DNA of 64,000 nucleotides from Paenibacillus dendritiformis (GTDB lineage: Bacteria > Bacillota > Bacilli > Paenibacillales > Paenibacillaceae): NCBI RefSeq assembly GCF_945605565.1, contig NZ_OX216966.1:6192001-6256000 (forward strand). Reading direction: 5' to 3'. Both the position numbers and the translations under genes were made by a program. Shown here piece after piece: positions 35,199-43,703 of the stretch (position 1 is the stretch's first letter; each line of letters starts with the position of its first letter). The notes under the pieces were generated by a model. That model did no database searches, was not told where the DNA came from, and saw only the letters and a program-made list of their open reading frames with translations.

Positions 35199-36642
35199 CC
35201 GCTTCCACCTCCTCATAAATGGGCAGCCGCAGCCTTACCGTGGTGCCTCTCCCGGCCTCGCTCTCCAGCTCCACGATATCCTGCCGGCCGTAGAAGAGCT
35301 GCAGCCGCTTGAATACGTTCTGCAAGCCAAGCCCGGTCGAACGGTGCGCTTCGCCGCGGAAGCGGGCGTCCGCTTCCGGCGCTCCCTTCCCCAACAGTGA
35401 GGCCCGGGTCGCGTCATCCATCCCTGCTCCATTATCCGCGATGGTCACGATCACTTCCGTATCCGAGCGGGTAATGGACAAGCGCACGGCCGCGCCTTCT
35501 TCCATGCCCTCGACGCCATGGATGAACGCATTCTCGACGATGGGCTGCAGCGACAGGCACGGAATGTACTGTGCCAGCGCCCGCTCCTCGATACACATCT
35601 CGCAGCGAATGCGCTCCCGGAACCGCGCCTGCTGAATCGAGAAATATTCCGCGGTATTGTCCACTTCCTCGCGCAGCGTCACCGGGGTATCCAGCTTGCG
35701 CAAATTGTAGCGGAGCAAATTCGAGACGGACACAGTCAAGTCGCTTGTCTTGTCGGCCCCCTCGATCAGCGCCAGCTTCGACAGCACATTGAGCGTATTG
35801 AACAGGAAGTGCGGGTTGATCTGGCTCTGCAGCGCCCGCAGCTCCAGTTCCTTCACGAGACGCTCCCGCTCCAGATGCTCCATATCCTTGGCAATCAGCT
35901 TGCGGATATTGGCCAGCATATGCTGGAACGCCTCGGACAAGATCCGGAATTCATCATCTTGGCGGAACACGGGAGGCGCAATCTGCAGATTCCCCTTCGC
36001 GATCTGCTTGGCGGTTCGGACCAGCATATGTATCGGGCGGCTGATGCTCCGCGACAGCCAGATGACGAAGACGATGCTGAGCAGCATGCTCACCCCGAAC
36101 AAGGCGAGGCCGATCTTGTTCATCTGCTGCGTATTTTGCAGGATTTGCCGGTAATATGGCTGATAGCTGCTCAGCTCCAGATCAACGAGCGACTGGCCTT
36201 GATCCCGAATGAATCCAGCGATTTTTTCCGTATCCTCGTACAAGACGACATACGACCGCAAACCGCGCACATCGGTCGCTCCCAACACCTCCTCCACTTT
36301 CTCCAGGAAAGAGTCCAGCATATGGTCATAATTCCGGACCGAGGTCTCATTGGTGTCCGTCTCCGCCTGCTTGGCCAGGTTCCCCTTCAAGGCGAGCAGC
36401 TCCTCTTGCTGGGCCGCCAGCTCGTGATATGTCGTATCCTTCTGGTCGATTAAATAACGGCTGAGCGTCCGAAGATGCTGCTCCGTCTGTTGGGCAATCT
36501 GCTTGTACAACAGAATGCGCTCCATCATCAGGTTGTAGCTCTCCTGCATCGTTCGGCTGCTGAAATAAATAAAATAAGTGACGGAGCTGACAAGGATGAC
36601 AAGAAGAGGAATAAATACGAATAACTTCGTGCGGATATTCAT
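35173..36642 (-). CDS. Sensor histidine kinase (YesM/LytS-like)
   Basis: A 489-residue membrane kinase. Two membrane segments (near 8-28 and 178-198) enclose an extracellular, mostly helical domain of ~150 residues. Next come a HAMP linker (SRSISRPIHMLVRTAKQIAK), the His_kinase motif with the phospho-acceptor in QSQINPHFLFNTLN, and an HATPase domain (IVTIADNGAGMDD, STGLGLQNVFKRL). The helical outer domain is of the kind that contacts a binding protein, and the gene follows an anchored sugar-binding gene by 6 bases. Confidence 0.95.
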   Translation of the reverse strand: MNIRTKLFVFIPLLVILVSSVTYFIYFSSRTMQESYNLMMERILLYKQIAQQTEQHLRTLSRYLIDQKDTTYHELAAQQEELLALKGNLAKQAETDTNETSVRNYDHMLDSFLEKVEEVLGATDVRGLRSYVVLYEDTEKIAGFIRDQGQSLVDLELSSYQPYYRQILQNTQQMNKIGLALFGVSMLLSIVFVIWLSRSISRPIHMLVRTAKQIAKGNLQIAPPVFRQDDEFRILSEAFQHMLANIRKLIAKDMEHLERERLVKELELRALQSQINPHFLFNTLNVLSKLALIEGADKTSDLTVSVSNLLRYNLRKLDTPVTLREEVDNTAEYFSIQQARFRERIRCEMCIEERALAQYIPCLSLQPIVENAFIHGVEGMEEGAAVRLSITRSDTEVIVTIADNGAGMDDATRASLLGKGAPEADARFRGEAHRSTGLGLQNVFKRLQLFYGRQDIVELESEAGRGTTVRLRLPIYEEVEADVPSVNCG

Positions 36643-36648
36643 CGAACG

Positions 36649-37641
36649 TCACTCCAATCGGATTCCATCCTTCGTCAGTATCTCCGTATCCATCAGATGA
36701 TGGGCCGGAGCGCTTCTTCCCTCCAGCACGTCATGAATGATCGAGACGCTGTCATAGCCCATCCGGTACGGTTTCTGAATGATGCTCGCCTCGATCTCGC
36801 CACGGGCAAGCGCCTGCTTCGTCTCCTCGATATCATCGAAGCCGAAGATGAGCAAATCGTCCCGGCCCGAGCTTTTGGCGGCCTGCAAGATGCCCGCCCC
36901 GTCCAGCGCGCTCATCCCGACGATAATCGCAATGTCCGGATGTAAATACAGCATCTCCGACGCTTTCTGCGCCGCTTCAATCCGTGAAATATTCGAGACC
37001 CGAACATCGACGATCTGCAGCGAGCGGTGCTGGCTGATGACCGAGCGGAATCCGTCCAGCCGCAGCGTCTGATTCTCGGCGAGATTGCTGCCGATGAGAA
37101 CGCCGATTTTGGTCACTGGACGATCGGAGAAGGCACGGCCGGCTTCGGCGACGATCTCGCCCAGTCTCCGTCCCGATTCATAATTGTCCGTGCCGACATA
37201 GCTGAGCCGCTTGCTGTCCGGCGAATCGGCATCCACGGTTATGACTGGAATGCCCTGCGCTACCGCTTGGTCAATCAGCCGGGTATAAGCGATGCTGTGA
37301 ATGCCCTGCAGCAGAATCGCATCCACCTTCGCGGCGATAGCTTTTTCCAGCAGCATCGTCTGTTCCTCCGTATTGATGCGGAGCGGCCCGACATATTCCA
37401 AGGCAATGCCCAGCCGGTTCGCCGCATCTCTCGCCCCCTGCTCGATCATCCGCCAATACGGATTGTCCAGCTCCTGCGAGATAAGCATGACATGGGGCTT
37501 GCTGGACGCCCCGGTCTCCGTCTCGCTCCATTGGCGAATCAACTCCTGGTTGCGGTAGGTGGATGACATGAACTGAAAGAGCAGATACAGAAAGGACAGG
37601 AACAGCAAGCCGAGGACCGCGGCCCATCTCTTATCCGACAT
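36649..37641 (-). CDS. Membrane-anchored sugar-binding sensor protein (RbsB-like)
   Basis: A 330-residue type 1 periplasmic-binding protein fold, held to the membrane by one N-terminal segment (AAVLGLLFLSFLYLLFQFM) without a lipobox. Fold signatures: VMLISQELDNPYWRMIEQGA, VDAILLQGIH, GIPVITVDADSPDSKRLSYVGTDN (in pieces) and LIFGFDDIEETKQAL. No transporter of the matching (ribose) type is nearby; instead it heads an operon with a histidine kinase and a response regulator. In Clostridium and Paenibacillus, similar trios (XylFII-LytS-YesN) sense xylose outside the cell. The ligand here is unknown. Confidence 0.9.
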   Translation of the reverse strand: MSDKRWAAVLGLLFLSFLYLLFQFMSSTYRNQELIRQWSETETGASSKPHVMLISQELDNPYWRMIEQGARDAANRLGIALEYVGPLRINTEEQTMLLEKAIAAKVDAILLQGIHSIAYTRLIDQAVAQGIPVITVDADSPDSKRLSYVGTDNYESGRRLGEIVAEAGRAFSDRPVTKIGVLIGSNLAENQTLRLDGFRSVISQHRSLQIVDVRVSNISRIEAAQKASEMLYLHPDIAIIVGMSALDGAGILQAAKSSGRDDLLIFGFDDIEETKQALARGEIEASIIQKPYRMGYDSVSIIHDVLEGRSAPAHHLMDTEILTKDGIRLE

Positions 37642-37662
37642 ACCTCATCCCTCCCAACAAAG

Positions 37663-37679
37663 TTGAATACGCTTACAAA
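37663..37679 (-). promoter_or_regulatory. cre-like site before the three-component sensor operon
   Basis: On plus the core reads TGAATACGCTTACA, one mismatch from the CcpA consensus. It lies about 25-40 bases upstream of the first start codon of the sensor operon. Confidence 0.5.
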
Positions 37680-37735
37680 TTTGATAATGATGATACGGCC
37701 CCCGCTGACCATCCGGCAACCCGCGTGGTCAGGAT

Positions 37736-37772
37736 CTAAAAAAGATGACTCCTCGCTGGAAGAAGTCATCTT
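37736..37772 (-). terminator. Terminator after the TIR module
   Basis: On minus AAGATGACT pairs with AGTCATCTT across a 12-base loop and is followed by TTTT. It ends the TIR two-gene unit and isolates it from the sensor operon. Confidence 0.85.
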
Positions 37773-37806
37773 GCGCCCGCTGAACGGGTTGAATTCGTGT
37801 ATCGAT

Positions 37807-38037
37807 TTATGCGAATGAAGGCTTTGTTCGATCGACTTCGCCGCTGAGCACCTTCACATATTCTTCGTCAGAGCCTTCGACGGAAGGGCCGATATAGACA
37901 ATGTCTGCCGCATTATGCTGACCGCTTCCACGAATGCCTTTCTTCCTGGAACGGCCAAACGGACCTCTTGCCTGGCGGTTAAGCTTGTTGATTCCGGCAC
38001 TTCCCTTATGCAAGTGAATAGGATGATCGCCCGTCAT
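37807..38037 (-). CDS. Small unknown protein coupled to the TIR gene, 76 residues
   Basis: I recognise no family. The first half is basic (GINKLNRQARGPFGRSRKKG), the second acidic (IVYIGPSVEGSDEEYVKVLS). There is no membrane segment. It is very likely translated: GGAGGTGA, a full Shine-Dalgarno match, lies 6 bases before the ATG, and the start overlaps the stop of the TIR gene as ATGA. A terminator follows. Tight coupling suggests it acts with the TIR protein, for example as partner, sensor or antidote (inference). Confidence 0.72.
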   Translation of the reverse strand: MTGDHPIHLHKGSAGINKLNRQARGPFGRSRKKGIRGSGQHNAADIVYIGPSVEGSDEEYVKVLSGEVDRTKPSFA

Positions 38038-39062
38038 GCGGAATCACCTCCAATTAAGTGGTCAATGGTTCGCAGCAAATCATTGTTCAGATATACAATC
38101 GCTGCTAATGCGGATTCATCCAGCAGCTTCTGCCCGGCAAAATGCACGGACAGCACGTGCTCTCTACCAAGAGGATAGCATAGCACATATACCAACGCAA
38201 GCTCCTCGCGCTTGAAAAAAGACCATTTTCCGTTAAGAAAGACATCTATCACATAAATTTGATGATCCTTGTCTTGCTGGCGCTCCGCCGCGCTGAACGA
38301 GAAAAATTGTCCTCTCCCTACATTACCCGCCACCTGCCCGATGCCATCATGGCCTTGCTTGCGCCATAGCGCCGCCCCCGTGACACGGAATCCGTGCGGA
38401 GGCATGATGGAATTGCGGACCGCCTCATACAGCGCTTCATACTTCTCCTGCACATTGGCTGTCGTCAGATTGCGATTATACTCCCAAAAAAAGTGAAGCA
38501 AGCTTTGCTTCTGCAGCAGCTCGGTTTCTTTGACAGCCAACAAGGTGCGAGGGTTTTGAAAAAAGCCCTCCTCCTTAATTTTGCGAATCAGCTGCTGGCA
38601 AGCGACAGACACGGCCGCCTCATGCTTGTTATCGGTTCGCAGCTCATAGCTCAACAGGGTAAGCCCCTGCAGATCGGAGAGCACGTGAAATTCATGTATC
38701 GTCTTCCCCTCAATCAGATCGCTGCGTTCCCGGACTCCACCTGGAATGATGGCGAACACTCTGCCCCGTCCCAGCTTTCCCCAAAAAAGCCCCATCTCGA
38801 ACAACGTATTGTCCCGTGGAACAAACACATACTTCCCGCGATGCAACGCCACATCATCCGGCGCGAAAACGAAAATACCGAAATCATGCTGTTCAAGTTC
38901 TCTTTCCAATGTCTCCATCGTATATTCATTTCCGCCAAATGCCCCGGCATACCAAGGGGAAACTTGACAGTAATAATTGAGTTGCGAGTGCACGGCAGTC
39001 GCGATGTCAATCGCTTCCCTTGATGAGCCGATAAATAAATTCGGTTTCGCAGAAATGGACAC
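38034..39062 (-). CDS. TIR-domain protein (CAP12/Pycsar TIR family) with C-terminal GAF-like domain
   Basis: A 342-residue cytosolic protein from a GTG start 8 bases after AAAGGAG. Residues ~5-130 match the predicted nucleotide-binding TIR-like family found in CBASS and Pycsar effectors: KPNLFIGSSREAIDIATAV, SPWYAGAFGG, DFGIFVFAPDD and RDNTLFEMGLFWGKLGRGR, where Glu89 is the expected NADase residue. Residues ~185-335 look like a GAF-type sensor by strand pattern (VTGAALWRKQGHDGIGQVAG, LALVYVLCYPLGREHVLSVH), which is my inference; a STING-like domain is a less likely alternative. No nucleotide cyclase is nearby. It forms an isolated two-gene unit with the small gene downstream. A role in anti-phage defence by NAD+ depletion is plausible but unproven. 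Confidence 0.82.
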   Translation of the reverse strand: MSISAKPNLFIGSSREAIDIATAVHSQLNYYCQVSPWYAGAFGGNEYTMETLERELEQHDFGIFVFAPDDVALHRGKYVFVPRDNTLFEMGLFWGKLGRGRVFAIIPGGVRERSDLIEGKTIHEFHVLSDLQGLTLLSYELRTDNKHEAAVSVACQQLIRKIKEEGFFQNPRTLLAVKETELLQKQSLLHFFWEYNRNLTTANVQEKYEALYEAVRNSIMPPHGFRVTGAALWRKQGHDGIGQVAGNVGRGQFFSFSAAERQQDKDHQIYVIDVFLNGKWSFFKREELALVYVLCYPLGREHVLSVHFAGQKLLDESALAAIVYLNNDLLRTIDHLIGGDSA

Positions 39063-39132
39063 AAGCGCAGCTCCTTTTTGAACTTGATAGCCCTAATTAT
39101 ACTATGATTTTCCAATTCTGTGTGGGGATAAA

Positions 39133-39156
39133 GCTATGAAATCGCTTTTTTCATAG
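39133..39156. other. Hairpin CTATGAAA/TTTCATAG between TIR and ade genes
   Basis: A perfect 8-bp inverted repeat around the spacer TCGCTTTT in the divergent promoter region. It could be an operator or a weak hairpin; I cannot tell which gene it serves. Confidence 0.35.
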
Positions 39157-39194
39157 GATTCGCTTCAATCGGTCAACGTGTAGAAAATGTTTCC

Positions 39195-39223
39195 TTGATC
39201 TATACTTATGCTGTTGCCATAAT
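39195..39223 (+). promoter_or_regulatory. Promoter of adenine deaminase gene
   Basis: -35 TTGATC (39195-39200), 17-bp spacer, -10 CATAAT (39218-39223), 28 bases before the start codon. No purine riboswitch core is visible in the short leader. Confidence 0.6.
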
Positions 39224-39250
39224 TTTTAGCTCACCAAAGGAGACGACACA

Positions 39251-41077
39251 ATGAATACTAGCAACCCCTTTGCCCGGCCTCATCTTGCCGATTGCGTGCC
39301 CGACCTGATCTCGACGGCGAGAGGGGACAAAAAGGCAACCCTCGTCATTCAGCACGCAAAGCTCGTCAATGTATGCTCCGGGGAGATTCAGGCTGATATG
39401 TCCATTGGCGTGCAGGGATCGCGCATTGCCTTTGTCGGCAAAGATGCCAGTCATATGATCGGCGAGGAGACGAAGGTTATCGATGCGGGCGGCCGCTATG
39501 TCGCGCCCGGACTGCTCGACGGCCACTGCCATATCGAGAGCAGCCAGATCACGCCGTCGCAATTCGCGCGGGCCGTGCTTGTCACAGGAACGACCGGCGG
39601 CTTCTTCGATGCCCACGAGATTACCAATGTTCTCGGCCTGCCCGGCCTCCGCCTGATGCTGGAGGAAGCGAGAACGACACCGCTCGCGGCCTATATGCAG
39701 GTCGCTTCGTGCGTGCCGTCGACAGGGCCTGAGCTGGAGACCAGCGGCGCTTCAATCGGCCCGGCCGAAGTGGCGGAAGCCTTCACCTGGGGGCCGGATA
39801 TGATCGCCCTGGGCGAGGTGATGAACTTCCCGGGTGTCGTGTTCAGCGATGAGAAAATGATCGGCGAGATCCAGGCGACCTTGCGCGCGGGCCGCGTCGC
39901 GGACGGGCACTATACGTGGCCGGTCGACGACTGGAGAATCTCCGCGTATGCCGCGAGCGGCATTACCGGCTGCCACGAGAGCGTCAAGGCCGAGGATGTC
40001 ATCGAGCGGGTGCGCCGCGGCATGTACGCGAAGATGAGACGCGGCTCGGCATGGCATGATGTCGCCGAATCGATCAAGGCGCATACCGACTACGGCATCG
40101 ATACGCGCCGCATGATTCTCGTCACCGACGACCGCAGCCCGGAATCGCTGGTGGATGAAGGACATATGGACTTCGTCGTCCGCCACGCCATCGCCCAGGG
40201 CGTTCGCCCGGTTACCGCCTTCCAGATGGCGACCATTAATACGGCGGAGCGCTTCGGCGTCGCCCGCGATGTCGGGACGATCACGCCGGCCTCGTTCGCC
40301 GACATCATTATCCTCGACGGCAACCTGGCCGACGTCAACGTCGCCATGACGATTGCCGCCGGTCAAGTCGTGGCCGAGAACGGGCGCATGATCGTGGAGC
40401 TGCCGGAGTTCAACTATCCGGAGGAAGCCATCCGTTCGGTGCATCTGACGCGGGAAGTGCGTGCAGATGATTTCGTCATTGCCGCTCCGGCCGCATCCGG
40501 CGAACGGAAGGCAAGAGCGATTCAAGTGCGGGAGAATCACGTCGATACGAAAGAGCAGATGGTATCCGTCCGCATCGAGGACGGCCGCGTGGCGCTGCGC
40601 GTAGAGGACGGCCTGTGCAAAATCGCCGTCATCGAGCGCCATAAAGGAACCGGCAATCAGGCGCTCGGCCTCGTGTCCGACGTCGGCTTCCAGGTTCCGG
40701 CCGCCATGGCGACGACTGTCGCCCATGATTGCCACAACCTGATGGTGATCGGCAACTCCGACACGTTGATGGCCACAGCGGCCAATACCGTGGCCGACAT
40801 GCATGGAGGCATCGCCGTCGTGACAGAGGATGGCGTCGTCAAGCTGCCGTTGCCAGTTGCCGGCCTGATGTCCAATGCGCCGTTCGAGGAGGTCGCGGAA
40901 CAATCGCGCGCCATCAGCAAGGCCCTGTACGATGCAGGCTGCACGATGAACTACGCGTTCATGACCCTGTCCCTGCTGGCGCTGATCGTCGTGCCTGAGC
41001 TGCGCCTGTCGGATATCGGCCTGATCAAGACGACGGAGCAAGGCTTCGTAGAAGTTCCGCTGTTCGTGGAAGAATAA
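39251..41077 (+). CDS. ade: Adenine deaminase
   Basis: A 608-residue amidohydrolase that turns adenine into hypoxanthine plus ammonia for purine salvage. It shows the metal-binding GLLDGHCHIESSQITP motif, TTGGFFDAHEITNVLGLPG, the MILVTDDRSPESL loop with the catalytic acid, and the C-terminal adenine deaminase domain (VAEQSRAISKALYDAGC, MTLSLLALIVVPELRLSD). Length is as expected for the bacterial AdeC/Ade family. The ATG follows AAAGGAGA. It is a single-gene unit ending in a strong hairpin. Confidence 0.95.
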   Translation: MNTSNPFARPHLADCVPDLISTARGDKKATLVIQHAKLVNVCSGEIQADMSIGVQGSRIAFVGKDASHMIGEETKVIDAGGRYVAPGLLDGHCHIESSQITPSQFARAVLVTGTTGGFFDAHEITNVLGLPGLRLMLEEARTTPLAAYMQVASCVPSTGPELETSGASIGPAEVAEAFTWGPDMIALGEVMNFPGVVFSDEKMIGEIQATLRAGRVADGHYTWPVDDWRISAYAASGITGCHESVKAEDVIERVRRGMYAKMRRGSAWHDVAESIKAHTDYGIDTRRMILVTDDRSPESLVDEGHMDFVVRHAIAQGVRPVTAFQMATINTAERFGVARDVGTITPASFADIIILDGNLADVNVAMTIAAGQVVAENGRMIVELPEFNYPEEAIRSVHLTREVRADDFVIAAPAASGERKARAIQVRENHVDTKEQMVSVRIEDGRVALRVEDGLCKIAVIERHKGTGNQALGLVSDVGFQVPAAMATTVAHDCHNLMVIGNSDTLMATAANTVADMHGGIAVVTEDGVVKLPLPVAGLMSNAPFEEVAEQSRAISKALYDAGCTMNYAFMTLSLLALIVVPELRLSDIGLIKTTEQGFVEVPLFVEE

Positions 41078-41098
41078 TTGTTTCTTATAATATGACAA

Positions 41099-41128
41099 CA
41101 GGCAGCCGTCCCGCGGGATGGCTGCCTG
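41099..41128. terminator. Bidirectional terminator between ade and the phosphoesterase gene
   Basis: CAGGCAGCC-TCCC pairs with GGGA-GGCTGCCTG almost without loop, between two convergent genes; AT-rich flanks lie on both sides. Confidence 0.8.
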
Positions 41129-41134
41129 ATTCTA

Positions 41135-42103
41135 TTACGCGTGAACCTCAGGGCGATGCTCCGGCTGTTCCCCGACGGTATGGCCGTCGCTCTCGCGAAT
41201 CCATGTCTCGAAGCCGCGTTCCCCGGCCTTCAATTGAATGACGCGCGCGCCTGTCGGGAAATAATCGCTCCGTTCTCCATCCACGGAACTGACATATTGC
41301 GCCGACCGGCCGTAGCAGAGCCGAATGCCATGCAGCGTCCCGCAAAAATCATTCGCATGATCATGCCCGACGAAGGTGCCCATCACATCCCCCATCTCGA
41401 CCATCGCCGCGAACAGGCCCGAGTTCACCACCGGCGAGCAAATCGGCTCCATCCGATGGCCCACGCACGTCCGGGTTTTCCACACCTCGTGATACTCCGG
41501 CAGCGGAATGTGGAAGAACGCGAGCGCCGGCAGCGGCTGCCCGCCGTTCTGCGCGGTCAGCGCCCGCGACTGCCGGATATACCATTGAATCTGATCATGG
41601 CGTATCCAGTCGTAGCCGCCCACCTGGCGCAGCGGCGAATAATCTCCGCTATCCAGAAAATAAAGGGCGGCCGCTGCCTTGCCGCTCTGATCGGCAATCG
41701 TCAGCACATAGTTCCCGTTACCGCTAACTCCAGGCGGATCAGGCTGGGCGACGCAGTGCTTGTAAGTCAACTGCGCCTGATGCATTTGCTGCCGCGTAGC
41801 CACGCCTTCCGAATCATGATTGCCGAATACGAACGCCCACGGAATCCGGTGCCGCTCCAATGTCATCGCTGCTTTGTCCAGGAAGTATAACGGATCTCCC
41901 TTCGCGCTCGCCGTCACGTCTCCCGCAATGACAATGAGATCGGGCTGCTCGGCTTCGATAATCCGATCCATCCCGGCCCGCGTCATATCATCGATATTCT
42001 GCGGGTCCTCCAGATTGAATTCACTTTCCACGCAGAACTCCGTATCGGAGAACTGGACAATCTTGAATAATCCATCCTCGCGGAACGCCAATGTCTGACT
42101 CAT
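41135..42103 (-). CDS. Calcineurin-like metallophosphoesterase with altered first motif
   Basis: A 322-residue cytosolic phosphoesterase. Motifs II-V are intact: LIVIAGDVT, FVFGNHDSEG, LAFFHIPLPEY and GTFVGHDHANDF. Motif I, normally DxH, reads VQFSDTEFCVE, so the metal-binding His is replaced by Glu. Related proteins (DCR2/YkoQ-type) have QFxDLHxG at this place. The substrate is unknown. It is a single gene, convergent with ade. The change may alter the metal or the activity; see the finding. Confidence 0.85.
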   Translation of the reverse strand: MSQTLAFREDGLFKIVQFSDTEFCVESEFNLEDPQNIDDMTRAGMDRIIEAEQPDLIVIAGDVTASAKGDPLYFLDKAAMTLERHRIPWAFVFGNHDSEGVATRQQMHQAQLTYKHCVAQPDPPGVSGNGNYVLTIADQSGKAAAALYFLDSGDYSPLRQVGGYDWIRHDQIQWYIRQSRALTAQNGGQPLPALAFFHIPLPEYHEVWKTRTCVGHRMEPICSPVVNSGLFAAMVEMGDVMGTFVGHDHANDFCGTLHGIRLCYGRSAQYVSSVDGERSDYFPTGARVIQLKAGERGFETWIRESDGHTVGEQPEHRPEVHA

Positions 42104-42234
42104 TAGGGGCAGCCTCCTTATTCGGGATCCCGAATCCGAATCGGGATATCGCTTGATGGCCGGAAGTATACCACGGTTCCCCCGGCCTGCTCAATATACG
42201 ATATTCCCCGGGCAAGCTTTTTTCGCGAAGCGCC

Positions 42235-43560
42235 CTAATCCAAAATTCGGGCCGTCACCATCGCCTTGATCACACGCTGCCCTTGGACGAACATTTCCAC
42301 TTCGATCTTGCAGAACCTGCGGCTTAATTCAATCACGGTCGGAATCATTTCCACGATGTTCTCGATCTCGATCGGCGCCAAATAATAAACGGAGGTGTGG
42401 TCGATCAGCAGATCCTTCTTCTTATGCTGCTTAATCGTGCGGGTGACGGCAAGCGTGATCATGCTGCCCAGGATGCCCTCGGAGATGTACCCCATCTGGT
42501 TGATCATCGAGGTATGAACGGGCCCGCGGAAATAAAGCCTGCCATCGTCCTCCCGAATCTCCTCGAACGCCGACCAGATCTGATCCTCCAGCGTCTCTCC
42601 CTGTTGAGGCTGGGACTGAACCGACTGCATCGCTTTCAATATATCCTTGCGGCTAATCACGCCGATCAGCTTCTTCTCCCCGTCAACGACCGGAATCAGC
42701 TCAATGCCTTCCCATACCATCATATGGCCCGCCGTCGCTATCGAGGTGTGAGGCATGACCGTAATCGGATTGGGGCTCATTAAATGCTCGATTCGTTCAC
42801 TGTCGGAAGCGCCGATAATGTCCTTGGCGATAATCATGCCCACCGGTTTGTTCGCATCATCCACTACAGGAAAACGGTTGTGATCGCTTTCCTCGATCAG
42901 CTTTTTCAAATGCCCGACCGTGCTGGATTGGTGAATCGAGGTGAGCGGAATGTCTTTTCGAATGATATCGCCGACCAGAATGATCTGCTTCTTGATCATC
43001 CGTTCGGATAAGGCGCGGTTCAGGAGCGCAGCCACCGTAAAGGTGTCGTATTTGCAGCTGATGACCGGAAGCGCCAGCTCGTCCGCCAGCTCGCGAACCT
43101 CCGCCGGGGTATCGAAGCCGCCCGTAATCAGCACCCCTGCGCCCAAGGTCAGAGCGCTGTGATGCGCCTTGTTCCGGTTCCCGACAATCAGCAGATTTCC
43201 CGGTTCAATGTAGCGGATCATCGCTTCGAGCTGCATGGCCCCGATCACGAACTTGTTCAGCGTCTTGTCGAGGCCCGCTTTGCCGCCCAGCACCTCTCCG
43301 TCCACCAGGCTGCGTATTTCTTCGAAGGTCAGTTTGTCGATATGCTGCGGCTCTTTCTTCTCGATCCGTACGGTGCCCGTACGCTCTCTCGTGCTGACGA
43401 TGCCCCGGCCCTCCGCTTCCTTGATGGCGCGGTAAGCCGTCCCCTCGCTCACGTTCAACGCTTGCGCGATTTTGCGCACCGAAATACGCGTCCCGATGTC
43501 AAGCTCCTCAATGTATTGAATAATCTGCCCGTGCTTCGTCATCATTTCTTGAGAATTCAT
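42235..43560 (-). CDS. YtoI-like regulator: HTH, DRTGG, CBS pair and hotdog domain
   Basis: A 441-residue four-part protein. An N-terminal winged helix (GTRISVRKIAQALNVSEGTAYRAIKEAE) is followed by a DRTGG domain (KFVIGAMQLEAMIRYIEPGN), a CBS pair (HNRFPVVDDANKPVGMIIAK and LIPVVDGEKKLIGVISRKD) and a C-terminal hotdog (thioesterase-like) domain (RLYFRGPVHTSMINQMGYIS). The same order occurs in B. subtilis YtoI, whose function is not firmly known. CBS domains usually bind adenine nucleotides, so it may couple energy state to gene control. It is probably transcribed alone. Confidence 0.9.
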   Translation of the reverse strand: MNSQEMMTKHGQIIQYIEELDIGTRISVRKIAQALNVSEGTAYRAIKEAEGRGIVSTRERTGTVRIEKKEPQHIDKLTFEEIRSLVDGEVLGGKAGLDKTLNKFVIGAMQLEAMIRYIEPGNLLIVGNRNKAHHSALTLGAGVLITGGFDTPAEVRELADELALPVISCKYDTFTVAALLNRALSERMIKKQIILVGDIIRKDIPLTSIHQSSTVGHLKKLIEESDHNRFPVVDDANKPVGMIIAKDIIGASDSERIEHLMSPNPITVMPHTSIATAGHMMVWEGIELIPVVDGEKKLIGVISRKDILKAMQSVQSQPQQGETLEDQIWSAFEEIREDDGRLYFRGPVHTSMINQMGYISEGILGSMITLAVTRTIKQHKKKDLLIDHTSVYYLAPIEIENIVEMIPTVIELSRRFCKIEVEMFVQGQRVIKAMVTARILD

Positions 43561-43634
43561 AAGCTATCCCCTCTGTTATATAGCGGAATACTTCTATTAT
43601 ATAGCATGGGGAAAATATTGAAACGGAAGCGGAA

Positions 43635-43684
43635 AAAGAAATATCCAACAGGCCCGTTCTTCCACGAACAGGCTCTGTTGGAGA
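43635..43684 (-). terminator. Terminator after the 59-residue gene
   Basis: On minus CCAACAG...CTGTTGG with an inner GTTC/GAAC stem (43648-43684) and then TTTCTTTTTCC. Confidence 0.65.
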
Positions 43685-43703
43685 TCAGATTGAACGTCTT
43701 TAC

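Noticed and set aside
38034..39062. CBASS or Pycsar operon
   Set aside because: The TIR domain fits, but no CD-NTase or cyclase gene lies within the window on either side.
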